Shown: piece after piece, positions 1-7,498 of the stretch
How positions within the stretch are numbered: position 1 is the stretch's first letter
Layout: each line of letters starts with the position of its first letter
Virus record (IMG/VR): IMGVR_UViG_3300042905_004053
Coordinates: 1 to 36,610 of that record
DNA from: a virus
DNA length: 36,610 nt
Reading direction: 5' to 3' (one strand)
Notes under the pieces: generated by a model
What the model was told of the DNA's origin: nothing
Seen by the model: the letters and a program-made list of their open reading frames with translations, nothing else
The model's database searches: none
Program-made: the position numbers and the translations under genes

Positions 1-155
1 ACAGTAGCCTCCGTGGCGAGCGTTGCTACAGTAGCTTCGGTGGCAAGAGTGCTTACCGTTGCCTCAGTCGCAAGCGTAGCAACCGTGGCTTCCGTAGCCA
101 AAGTGCTGACGGTAGCCTCTGTAGCCAGCGTGCTAACGGTCGCTTCAGTAGCCAG
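1..155 (-). repeat. 27-bp coding tandem repeat (nonapeptide LATEATVST)
   Basis: Five full units and one partial unit with a 27-nt period, counted leftwards from 155. The protein repeat is nearly invariant (LATEATV followed by ST or AT), while the codons vary freely between units. This suggests selection on the protein rather than recent slippage. The repeat reaches the window edge. Confidence 0.85.
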
Positions 156-725
156 GGTGGCGAGTGTCGTCTCGGTGGCTGCACCAGCTGGAAGGGCGCT
201 AGAAAGCACGTCAATCTGAAGGTGTCCATCCGTATCAGATAGCACTTGGCGAGCATCGCCGGAGCTATCCACGGCACCCATCATTTTTACTTTGCTATCA
301 GCGAGGGGCGACCCAGCTTCTTCGATAGCAAGCTCAGAAAGCGCAACAATCAGCTCACCAGCACCGTTAACTACCGGAGACTTATAGCGAAGGACTTGAA
401 TCGAGTCGCCAGCCGAAGGAGCTACTGAAAGCGTCTCAGCAAGGGAAAACGACGTCCCATCTACTTTCCAGACTCGGACCTCGGTCCCGTAAAGGCTGCC
501 GCCCGTAAAGTAGATGATATCGCCCTTGGCGGGGGTGCAGTCAGTAATGACCAACACCGAGGAAGTAGAACCAGCGTCTACCGTGCCAGTAGCCCATTCT
601 TGAACGGTCGAGTAGTTGGCTACCGACAGGCCAAACTGATGCTCTTTAATCGGCTCAACAGTAGAAAACTGCGCTGATAACCTGTCTTCTTTTTCCTGCG
701 AGCTATAACCTTTTGGCGTACTCAT
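1..725 (-). CDS. Tail fibre protein, N-terminal part (runs off left edge)
   Basis: The frame opens with ATG at 725, preceded by a strong ribosome site (GGGGAGGGG), and is still open at base 1, giving 241 codons. The N-terminal ~130 residues look like a small beta-rich phage domain; then comes a linker with ALPAGAATETTL, followed by six copies of the nonapeptide LATEATVST (last one cut). The same ALPxGAATETTL linker occurs in the open frame entering from the right edge, which continues with a fibre-type beta domain. I infer one fibre gene interrupted by the linear map. Such Ala/Thr repeats are known in trimeric phage fibres; the receptor role is inference. Confidence 0.75.
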   Translation of the reverse strand, partial: MSTPKGYSSQEKEDRLSAQFSTVEPIKEHQFGLSVANYSTVQEWATGTVDAGSTSSVLVITDCTPAKGDIIYFTGGSLYGTEVRVWKVDGTSFSLAETLSVAPSAGDSIQVLRYKSPVVNGAGELIVALSELAIEEAGSPLADSKVKMMGAVDSSGDARQVLSDTDGHLQIDVLSSALPAGAATETTLATLATEATVSTLATEATVSTLATEATVATLATEATVSTLATEATVATLATEAT

Positions 726-739
726 GTCCCCTCCCCGTC

Positions 740-767
740 ATTAAAGCGGATCTTTGTGTCATGTAAA
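740..767 (-). promoter_or_regulatory. Possible sigma70-type promoter before the fibre gene
   Basis: On the minus strand TTTACA (767-762) and TTTAAT (745-740) are separated by 16 bp, each one mismatch from consensus. The site lies in the 50-bp gap before the ATG at 725, one of the few gaps in the late unit. It could give the fibre gene its own transcript. Based only on hexamer matching. Confidence 0.35.
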
Positions 768-775
768 TTCTACAG

Positions 776-1303
776 TCACTCGTCTTTTTTACCAGTCTCG
801 ATTTGCAAAATTCTAGTTCTAAAGAAACCCATGGCCTCACCGATACCAAGGTGATTCACATAAATGTCTTTTGTAAAAGTCTTACCTGCACGCTGCAATG
901 TCGCTTTCACCCGTAGCGTGCTTTTACCCATGCAGAGGTTAGTAATTACGTCACCAGCTGGAATTACCCCAACCCATCGACCGATTGCATCCTCAGTGCC
1001 TGACACCGTATCAGTGTTTACCGCACTCCAAGTTCCGTCACCCGTCATCTCCGTAAGCGAAAACGTACACGATCCAGCCTGAATCGGGCGGCCAACAACT
1101 CGCTGCAAATAGGCCATCACATTAAGGTTGTCGCCCGTTTGAGAATACTGAGCGGCTAATTGCACGGCGATTGGCTTAAGCTCGCTTGAGAGTCTCGTGC
1201 AAATAACGGTCTGAGGCGCTACCGCTAACGGCAAATTGAAGGCAAGGTTTACCTCTTGCCAGTAATTCGTCGAAGTTAGCATTTGAGCGCGTCTCAGTGC
1301 CAT
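776..1303 (-). CDS. Putative virion-associated protein, 175 aa
   Basis: I chose the ATG at 1303, two bases after the TAA of the upstream gene and behind GCGGAG. A frame opening 30 bases further out overlaps that gene and lacks a site. The protein has no signal peptide or membrane segment. Its middle (about 75-135) is rich in short beta-prone stretches and looks like a small tail or particle beta domain (TGDGTWSAV, GRWVGVIPAG). It sits between two surface-type proteins in the late unit. I do not recognise the family; a virion role is inferred from position. Confidence 0.65.
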   Translation of the reverse strand: MALRRAQMLTSTNYWQEVNLAFNLPLAVAPQTVICTRLSSELKPIAVQLAAQYSQTGDNLNVMAYLQRVVGRPIQAGSCTFSLTEMTGDGTWSAVNTDTVSGTEDAIGRWVGVIPAGDVITNLCMGKSTLRVKATLQRAGKTFTKDIYVNHLGIGEAMGFFRTRILQIETGKKDE

Positions 1304-1305
1304 GT

Positions 1306-2394
1306 TTACTCCGCGATGCTCAAGCCTACACAACCAGTCCGTGGGCCGCCGTGTGCCATAATTTCTATTTGAACTGTGTAGTGAGTTAAGGACGTTAACA
1401 CTGAAGCACTAACTGGAGCCATTTTGTAGAATCCGTTAACGTCAGCGACAAGCCCGGATTGAGCTATCCCAATAAGTGCTCCGTTTACGTCTCGGATGGA
1501 GAATGAGGCAGTCCCAAGGTCGTCAGTAACTTGGCCCGTATTATTAATCACCCAGAAGGTCCCTTGTAGTTGATTAATTGGGCTAATCGAGAAGACAGCC
1601 CTTGTCTCGTATTGAGGGAGTACAGGCTGCTGCGTAACAGGCAGCGTGTAGGTGATTGGCACCCCGTCTACTGCGATCGTCACTTTTGCCGCGTAGAAGT
1701 TGTGCTCAAAATCTAGAATTGACGGGATCGGTGTGATTTCGAAGAACCCGTTAATATCTGGAATAATCCCACTCTGCGTAAACCCTGGTACGGCGTTTCC
1801 GTTGTTGTCATAGACAATGAAAGAAGCGGTCCCAAGCCTGAGTGGGTTAGTAATCGTCCCCAATGAGTCAGCGACCCAGAAAGACCCGATAAAATCATTC
1901 GTATCATCGACCGCGAACATGCCAGAAATCGTGGCGATATTTGCGCCTGTAATCCCGGGGCTAACTAATGAGAGAGATACTAGGTTTGAATCTCTGTTCC
2001 CTACTGCATCCACTGCCCGAACGCCGACAAAGTAGGTTGTTGCTGGAACTAGCAGTGACCCGTCAGCGAGTGCGAACAGATCCGTAGTCAAAGACTGCGT
2101 CACAAGCGCGACATTGATCAGGTTAAAAAGCCCAGTCGCAGTACCCGCTTGAATGTAAATCTCGTATCTAACCGGGGTTGAGGGATCTAGGCCAGCTGAG
2201 TACTGCACTTGAAACTGGCCCAAAACCCCTAACCCTAAAAATGAAATCCCACCAAATACAGGCGGAATCAGATCGACAATGCACGCCTGACTTGACTCCT
2301 GTTTGACGTTCCCAGTGACAAGTTGGTTCCCCCAAATTGTAGCAAGGGACGTGCTCTGTACGACTGTTCCGCTCTGTATTAGTTGGTTACTCAT
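1306..2394 (-). CDS. Putative tail/surface protein with duplicated beta module, 362 aa
   Basis: ATG at 2394 follows AAGGGGG and the upstream stop by a few bases. Residues 45-155 resemble a fibronectin type III-like fold (TTYFVGVRAVDAVGN). The rest holds two copies of a module of about 90 residues: IGSFWVADSLG...SGIIPDINGFFEI near 165-235 and LQGTFWVINNTG...SGLVADVNGFYKM near 270-335, a clear internal duplication. Such repeated Ig-like modules are typical of exposed phage proteins that touch the cell or decorate the tail. The module organisation is visible; the exact role is inferred. Confidence 0.65.
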   Translation of the reverse strand: MSNQLIQSGTVVQSTSLATIWGNQLVTGNVKQESSQACIVDLIPPVFGGISFLGLGVLGQFQVQYSAGLDPSTPVRYEIYIQAGTATGLFNLINVALVTQSLTTDLFALADGSLLVPATTYFVGVRAVDAVGNRDSNLVSLSLVSPGITGANIATISGMFAVDDTNDFIGSFWVADSLGTITNPLRLGTASFIVYDNNGNAVPGFTQSGIIPDINGFFEITPIPSILDFEHNFYAAKVTIAVDGVPITYTLPVTQQPVLPQYETRAVFSISPINQLQGTFWVINNTGQVTDDLGTASFSIRDVNGALIGIAQSGLVADVNGFYKMAPVSASVLTSLTHYTVQIEIMAHGGPRTGCVGLSIAE

Positions 2395-2403
2395 TGTGCC
2401 CCC

Positions 2404-4755
2404 TTAGGAGTCTCTCAAGCTCGGTCGGATATCCACCCCAGGAGGCGAGGTAAAGGTATACCGAATCAACGTCCCAATCGTGTTTGGAATGGTTCCCAAT
2501 GCCAACCAAGTAGTCCCACCATCAGTTGAGTATTGGAACTTGGTCGGCGCTGCCGTGATGCTTTCAGACACCAGCATATTGTTTGACAGGTCAAAAGCCC
2601 GGAAAGTGAGTGAGCTTGGCACCGCCACAGCATAGGTCTCTCGAAGCCTGAAACCGCAACGGGTCGGGCTTCCAACGCTTGAGTCGTCGTAAGAGTATTC
2701 CCAGAAATCAGACATCTCTTCGAGCGAATCATATCCAACCGCAAACGATGAGATCTGGATCGGTGTTGACTTTCCGATGCACTGGACCGCGACTCCAAGC
2801 TTGAATTGAATCTGAGATACCGACCCGATAGCTTGAACCTCATCTGGGTTAATCATCACCCATCCACCCGAGATGCTTCCGAACCCTGAGGTGCGGTAGA
2901 ACACTACGAGCTGAGAGCCTGGATCCCTGTTTTCAACCGTCGCTTTCAATCTCTTGATTGTAGTCGTAGGTACGAAATCCAAAACTTTCGTGACGATATA
3001 GGATGTCGTGCAGGCAATATCCGATTTCAAATCCATCGCGATAATGCCGCGTTGCCCGGGAGTAACCCCTGACGGTACAACAAAGAGCCAACCAAGCTGG
3101 TTTCCAAATCCGATCGGTGCGGCTTGCAGCTCTAGCTCAACCCCTTGTGGGCTTGTTCCCTCATATTGACGACTTCCGATCTGACCAAAACTCGCATCGA
3201 CGGAGTTGTTAATGACTTTTTTAGTCAGAAACTTGTTAATGACCGAAGTATTCACAATCGCTTGATCAATCGAGTTAGACCACGACGCATTGACAGCCGT
3301 GTTGGTGATATACTGCCCCACTCCGCTCGCATAGTTAGCAGCGGTGAGTGAGGGCCAGGTTGTTGCAAGTGGCGTCAATTCAGACAAGAGGCCCAAGTAC
3401 ATTGTGGTCGATGTTGCTAGAAATCCACACGATTGCCCATTGAGTATGCCGCCATTAACTGGTGCATCAACCGGAACCGCTTGGTTTTCCGAGTCAGTCA
3501 AAAGAATCGTTCCAGTCAGTGCTGGGAGGATGCTTGTGCGGTGCAACCACTGAGAGTTGGTGTAACCCCATGCGCGACCAATGGTGACCAAGCCAGCCGT
3601 CGAGGTCGTAATACCAGCGCCGCCAGCCGTTGCACTCAATTCGAAGTCGTTTGCTGTAGGGTTAGCGACAAAGTAGGTTGTGCCCAAGGTCAATCCGCCC
3701 GGGACAGTACCTGAGAGAATCATCACTAGGTCGTTTGCTTTGTAGCCATGCCCGACAATCTGCACCTTTCCTGGCGCTGCGGCAGTAATGGTGACGCTTG
3801 AGTCTGCTGCATATGTTACCGCAGCGGTAGTATCTCGAACAAAGTATTGGTGCGCTGAAGCAAGCCCGGTGTGTGTATAGAGCCGTCCATTGGTCGGATC
3901 ATAGATTGCGTTGGACGGTTCAATCTCGGTATTAATTTGCGTCATGACAACGGAAGTGGGACCCGCTGCCGCAGCGATTGCAGTACCGCCAAAGGTTGCA
4001 GAAAGTTGAAAGGTTCCGACGCCTGCGTTGACGACGAAATAACGAGTGTTTACAGCAAACGTGGAAGACGTCCACGCTGGACCAGCTTGGGAGGAAATGT
4101 ATACTTGGTTTCCGTTAACCCAAGGATGCCCAGCTACGTTGAACGTGACAGGCGTTCCAAGAGTTGGCGTTCCTGAAAGCGTGTTTGATGGGGAGAATTG
4201 CCCCAGGTGATAAACGGCTTTTTGGTTGGTCCCCGCTGCGATTGGGTATTGAATCGGGGTTGGTGATGGCCCCGCTGAAAAATCAGCTTGATCAATGTTG
4301 TTAACCAAAAACTGGCCCGACTGCGTAAAGGTTTGAAGCGTCGTCAGGTAAATCTTCCAACCAGTGGTGCCTGGCCCGTCCACGACCTTGATCGAGCGGA
4401 AGGTGTGCGCCGTTGTCCCTGAAATTGGAAGTTGGACAACAATCCTGCCCACATAGCTCGAAGCGCCCGTGGTCAGGTTGAAATTGTAAAGCATGATCGG
4501 ATGCTGTTGAGCAGTACCAGCAACCGCTCCGATTGCTGCGCCGACGATAAAAAGCCTGTTGTTTGTCGTGCAATAAACAAACCCGTTAGGTGAAATTCCG
4601 GTATCGGTGACCACGTCAACGTACTTGGTGACGGGCGAACCAAGGACGGGCACGCTATTGAAGGTTTTATTTTCAATATTCCCCTGAATCGTTGTTTTCG
4701 TTTGATCGTACACTGACACGACGTCGGCCAGTAGTTCTGTGTCTAACAGTTTCAT
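2404..4755 (-). CDS. Large putative tail/surface protein, 783 aa
   Basis: The ATG at 4755 lies behind GAGGAG. The chain is Gly/Thr/Ser-rich with almost no charged runs, as in beta-structured phage tail proteins. Two related modules can be aligned: HPWVNGNQVYIS...TRYFVVNAGVGTFQLSATFGGTAI (about 205-265) and HGYKANDLVMIL...TTYFVANPTANDFELSATAGGAGI (about 335-390). This type (NGxxVxxxx...TTYxVxxxxxxxFxLSATxGG) recurs in many phage structural proteins. The C-terminal half has no motif I recognise. It begins the run of surface proteins after the head genes and may be a tail needle, fibre or tailspike-like component. Confidence 0.65.
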   Translation of the reverse strand: MKLLDTELLADVVSVYDQTKTTIQGNIENKTFNSVPVLGSPVTKYVDVVTDTGISPNGFVYCTTNNRLFIVGAAIGAVAGTAQQHPIMLYNFNLTTGASSYVGRIVVQLPISGTTAHTFRSIKVVDGPGTTGWKIYLTTLQTFTQSGQFLVNNIDQADFSAGPSPTPIQYPIAAGTNQKAVYHLGQFSPSNTLSGTPTLGTPVTFNVAGHPWVNGNQVYISSQAGPAWTSSTFAVNTRYFVVNAGVGTFQLSATFGGTAIAAAAGPTSVVMTQINTEIEPSNAIYDPTNGRLYTHTGLASAHQYFVRDTTAAVTYAADSSVTITAAAPGKVQIVGHGYKANDLVMILSGTVPGGLTLGTTYFVANPTANDFELSATAGGAGITTSTAGLVTIGRAWGYTNSQWLHRTSILPALTGTILLTDSENQAVPVDAPVNGGILNGQSCGFLATSTTMYLGLLSELTPLATTWPSLTAANYASGVGQYITNTAVNASWSNSIDQAIVNTSVINKFLTKKVINNSVDASFGQIGSRQYEGTSPQGVELELQAAPIGFGNQLGWLFVVPSGVTPGQRGIIAMDLKSDIACTTSYIVTKVLDFVPTTTIKRLKATVENRDPGSQLVVFYRTSGFGSISGGWVMINPDEVQAIGSVSQIQFKLGVAVQCIGKSTPIQISSFAVGYDSLEEMSDFWEYSYDDSSVGSPTRCGFRLRETYAVAVPSSLTFRAFDLSNNMLVSESITAAPTKFQYSTDGGTTWLALGTIPNTIGTLIRYTFTSPPGVDIRPSLRDS

Positions 4756-4765
4756 TTCATTCTCC

Positions 4766-5011
4766 TCATGGGACTACTGTCCAGTTTACAGCTGAGATTA
4801 CATACCTGAAGGTCGTATCAGAGTATGTAAACGCTTTAGTGGCTTTTGCTGTCGCGCTAATTGATGCCGCTGTATATTCAATACTTGTTATAATTTCTTC
4901 GCAAGACCCGAGGTTTGAGTAGTTAATCACTGTCACTCTATCAATCGCCGTTAGGATTCTCTCCCTAAGCGGGGGGACATAAGGTGCGAAGGTTGATGAT
5001 ACGAATGCCAT
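4766..5011 (-). CDS. Small hypothetical late protein, 81 aa
   Basis: ATG at 5011 shares one base with the TGA of the preceding gene (TGATG), so translation is probably coupled. The protein starts MAFVSSTFAPYVPPLRERI and has a Ser/Ala/Thr-rich middle; no signal, membrane segment or known motif is visible. It may be a small adaptor or chaperone of the large protein that follows it, but nothing in the sequence proves that. Confidence 0.6.
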   Translation of the reverse strand: MAFVSSTFAPYVPPLRERILTAIDRVTVINYSNLGSCEEIITSIEYTAASISATAKATKAFTYSDTTFRYVISAVNWTVVP

Positions 5012-5436
5012 CAGGCTAGCTCCAGTACTCTTAGTTCAGATGTCCTACCTGACTCACATACTGCCCAGATTTCCATTGCTGGATTCTCTTTGATGTCTAG
5101 CGCTAACTCTTCCAGCGTGGTTTTAGGATAACCGCTTGTAGACGTAACAGTTAGGTCCTCTCCAAAATAAACCGTCTGATCGCCCCAAACACGAATCGAC
5201 AGAGCGTTGCGGTCTGTTAACGGAGAAGGAGTCACCAACGCTGGTACGTCAGTAACCGTTACAACACTTGTTTTGACGTTCTTAGACAATCCGGTCGGCT
5301 CAAACGTGCCTGAGATTGATCCGCCAATTACATTGACGTCAGCAGCTACTTTATCCCCAGCAAAAGCTGTCCCAGTTTGAATCTGTGCCGTTGATGGCGA
5401 TGATTTGGTTGTAGGATAAAGATCCACCCGCGACAT
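5011..5436 (-). CDS. Hypothetical late protein, 141 aa
   Basis: The ATG at 5436 overlaps the upstream stop as TAATG. The N-terminal half is Ser/Thr/Val-rich and beta-prone (GGSISGTFEPTGL), the C-terminal part is more charged (TTLEELALDIKENPAMEIWAVC). There is no membrane segment. Position in the head-to-fibre stretch suggests a minor virion or assembly protein. I do not recognise the family. Confidence 0.6.
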   Translation of the reverse strand: MSRVDLYPTTKSSPSTAQIQTGTAFAGDKVAADVNVIGGSISGTFEPTGLSKNVKTSVVTVTDVPALVTPSPLTDRNALSIRVWGDQTVYFGEDLTVTSTSGYPKTTLEELALDIKENPAMEIWAVCESGRTSELRVLELA

Positions 5437-5771
5437 TAGCGCCTCTTATCGTAGCAAATTGCACCAGATACCGTTGCAGTTTGCACTCCACCGGTTAACG
5501 TCCAATCTACACGGACAAAGCTTAGGGGCGAAGGAACCGTAATCAGCTTAAGGCCCGTGGCCGTTGCGCTGCCGGTTGCAATCTCGGCAAAACTTACCCC
5601 GTCAATCGAGGTCTTGATGGAAAACGCAAGAGTCGTGCCACCGCTCAGAGCTGACACGTCGGCTGCAAACACATGGTCAACCGTGTGTTGCTCAAGGCTT
5701 ACTTTATCCGCCGATCCCGATGCTCCAGAGAGCGACCCAAGCCCGATGTTATATTTGCTGACAGAAGCCAT
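5436..5771 (-). CDS. Small beta-rich virion-type protein, 111 aa
   Basis: ATG at 5771 follows GGAGACCTT. The sequence has the pattern SIKTSIDGVSFAEI...FVRVDWTLTGGVQTATVSG, which I know from many small phage proteins placed near the capsid gene and from fibre beta domains, generally without assigned function. It is the first gene after the tRNA-like structure and is followed by a TAATG overlap. A decoration or fibre-associated role is possible but inferred. Confidence 0.65.
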   Translation of the reverse strand: MASVSKYNIGLGSLSGASGSADKVSLEQHTVDHVFAADVSALSGGTTLAFSIKTSIDGVSFAEIATGSATATGLKLITVPSPLSFVRVDWTLTGGVQTATVSGAICYDKRR

Positions 5772-5790
5772 AAGGTCTCCAAAAAGTTAG

Positions 5791-5871
5791 GCGCGGGAGC
5801 CGGACTCGAACCGACGACTGGTAGGGAAGCGTCCTTGCTCCTACCCGCTCTGCCTCTGAGCTACCCCGCAC
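5791..5871 (-). tRNA. tRNA-like structure with enlarged anticodon arm
   Basis: Read on the minus strand, it has an acceptor stem TGCGGGG/TCCCGCG (5870-5864 with 5798-5792) that can extend by two G-C pairs, then TA, a D-arm GCTC-AGAGGCA-GAGC, and a perfect T-arm GTCGG-TTCGAGT-CCGGC. In place of a 5+7+5 anticodon arm there is GGTAGGAGC-AAGGAC-GCTTCCCTACC: a closing stem GGTAG/CTACC around 16 bases that fold further. The element is about eight bases too long for an ordinary tRNA. No loop fits a U33-anticodon pattern, so no amino acid can be assigned. CCA is not encoded. It may be a degenerate tRNA, a tRNA mimic or a processing signal within the late transcript. Confidence 0.6.
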
Positions 5872-5881
5872 CTAAACTATC

Positions 5882-6217
5882 TTAGTATTCGTCTACGGCG
5901 TCAAAGCCTTGGACAACCAAATGGAAGTCCGCGTCTTGGTCTACGCCTGCTGCGTCATAAATACGGACGCTGACAGACGAGGCCGACGTTGCAGAGATAG
6001 AGGCAATGATACCAGCCGATCCGTAGATCACGCTCGCAATAGCCACGCACTCACGCGCAAATGGCTTTTCAAACGTAACAACGTAACGGCCCTGAGCGGA
6101 ACGAGCAACGGTAGCGTCTTTCGATCCAATCAGAAGCGATGCACTGCCACCCGTGCCATCCACCTTGAAGTGAAGCTGGCGCGGAAGACGTTGTGGGGAC
6201 TTGATTTCTCTCAGCAT
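5882..6217 (-). CDS. Small conserved phage protein downstream of capsid gene, 111 aa
   Basis: ATG at 6217 lies behind GGAGAAAG. The protein ends in a pattern (SAISATSASSVSVRIYDAAG...DADFHLVVQGFDAVDEY type) that recurs in small proteins coded next to phage capsid genes; those are beta-rich and often suspected to be decoration or fibre-head proteins. No signal or membrane segment. It lies between a hairpin that follows the capsid gene and the tRNA-like structure. The family resemblance is from memory of similar proteins; a head-surface role is inference. Confidence 0.65.
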   Translation of the reverse strand: MLREIKSPQRLPRQLHFKVDGTGGSASLLIGSKDATVARSAQGRYVVTFEKPFARECVAIASVIYGSAGIIASISATSASSVSVRIYDAAGVDQDADFHLVVQGFDAVDEY

Positions 6218-6240
6218 GATTCTTTCTCCGTGGAAAGATA

Positions 6241-6264
6241 GGCGGGAGGCCGAAACCCCCCGCC
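6241..6264 (-). terminator. Hairpin after the capsid gene (terminator or attenuator)
   Basis: On the minus strand, 12 bases after the capsid stop, GGCGGGGGG-TTTCGG-CCTCCCGCC forms a 9-bp stem with one G-T pair. It is followed by TATCTTT, a modest U-run. A partial terminator here would lift capsid mRNA above that of downstream genes, or the hairpin may shield the 3' end. Confidence 0.55.
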
Positions 6265-6275
6265 GATCAGTTTAC

Positions 6276-7487
6276 TTAGGTCGCAAGGCCCGTAATGACG
6301 CCGTGGAAGCTTGGGACGATGTACGACTCAAGGTATCCGCCGTAGCGTGCCTCGTAGGCGTCCGAAGAAGCCGTACGGAGGAACACGCTGCCGTCGTCGT
6401 CAAACCAGCCGAAGTCAGGCCGATGCTTCAGCTCAATGAAGTTGTCATTGAGCATGTACATGCGGTCGTCTTCGCAGAAGCGCTCTGGGAACACGCCGAC
6501 CGGACCAGCGGACGACATGAACTCGACGCCACGGAAGCTCACCTTGCCCTGAAGCTCAGGAGAGCGGGGCTCGATGATGTATTGCTTTTGGTCTTCGAGG
6601 ACGTTCAAGAGCTTACGGTACTGCGTGAAGCTCGTGATGATGAGGTTCGGCACCTTGCCGCACTTACGCTGAATCTCAAGCATCTGCTGATTCATGAGGT
6701 CAGGGGTGAGGCCAGCTCCGCCTGCAGCAAGCTGCGAAGCCTGCCAGCGACGGCCAACGGACACGCCATAGAGCGATCCGCCGGTTGCATCCAGAACGCC
6801 CTTAAGACCGCTTGGGTCGTTAGCTTGGGAGTTCTGCATGATGAGGGTCTTGGCGCCAGCATCAGCCGTCAAATCGACAGAGCCGGAGATACGAGCCAGC
6901 GAAACCTGCCGGGTAGCAGGATCAACCGACACGACTTCCCAGACGTTCGACACGCTGTAGGGGTTAGCCACAGAGTCAACGTTGATGTAGTCCTTCTCTT
7001 CGAAGTTAGCTTCCTTCCAGCTTGCAGCCGAAATGGTCACAACCGGAGCAGCAGCCGAGCCGGTAGCAACAGCAGCCGTGGACACGCCGAGCGAGCCCGA
7101 GCCGTCGTTGAAGAGAGCGCGGCTCATGTTGCGCATCCAAGATTCCACGCCCTTCTGGACGGAGAACTTGGTGAGTTCCACGAAAGCGCCTTCGTTGTTC
7201 GAAGCAGCCTTGATGGACTCGCGGTCAACTTGAATCACGGAGTACATCTTCTTAGCCGTGATCTGGGCGTCCTGAATCGCTGCGTAGTTCGGGGTCGGGA
7301 GAGATCCAGAGCCCACGCCGCCTGCGAAGGAGGTCGGGACAGCGATATCCATGCGCTTACCCGTGAAGTCGAAAGACTTCTTCACGCGGGCAAGGAGGAC
7401 GTTTGCCGAGTTGTAGGTGTTTTCAGAGAGCTTGCCGTACTTGATCTTGAAGAGATTAGTAGCGGTCGTCAGATTGAACTGAGCCAT
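6276..7487 (-). CDS. Major capsid protein (HK97-fold type), 403 aa
   Basis: ATG at 7487 lies behind AAAGGG. Length, composition and placement straight after portal and scaffold are those of a phage major capsid protein. Typical stretches include an N-terminal helix-rich arm (NLTTATNLFKIKYGKL), SVIQVDRESIKAASNNEGAF like the spine helix region, GLKGVLDATGGSLYGV, the insert PNLIITSFTQYRKLLNVLED, and a C-terminal FGWFDDDGSVFLRTASSDAYEARYGGYLESYIV. It forms the icosahedral shell, assembled with the scaffold encoded upstream. The strong hairpin downstream fits high expression. Assignment rests on synteny and general pattern. Confidence 0.85.
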   Translation of the reverse strand: MAQFNLTTATNLFKIKYGKLSENTYNSANVLLARVKKSFDFTGKRMDIAVPTSFAGGVGSGSLPTPNYAAIQDAQITAKKMYSVIQVDRESIKAASNNEGAFVELTKFSVQKGVESWMRNMSRALFNDGSGSLGVSTAAVATGSAAAPVVTISAASWKEANFEEKDYINVDSVANPYSVSNVWEVVSVDPATRQVSLARISGSVDLTADAGAKTLIMQNSQANDPSGLKGVLDATGGSLYGVSVGRRWQASQLAAGGAGLTPDLMNQQMLEIQRKCGKVPNLIITSFTQYRKLLNVLEDQKQYIIEPRSPELQGKVSFRGVEFMSSAGPVGVFPERFCEDDRMYMLNDNFIELKHRPDFGWFDDDGSVFLRTASSDAYEARYGGYLESYIVPSFHGVITGLAT

Positions 7488-7498
7488 TGTTTACCCTT

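Noticed and set aside
1-155. CRISPR-like array because of a 27-bp period
   Set aside because: Units follow one another without spacers and vary at codon third positions, so it is a coding repeat.
13-219. Plus-strand repeat protein MASVATVASVARV
   Set aside because: Mirror image of the LATEATVST repeat in the fibre gene.
5791-5871. Attachment site for integration
   Set aside because: No integrase is present and no second copy of the tRNA 3' part was noticed.
5673-5885. Plus-strand frame with AGLEPTTGREASLL
   Set aside because: This is the well-known false protein made by translating the reverse strand of a tRNA; it actually supports the tRNA-like element.
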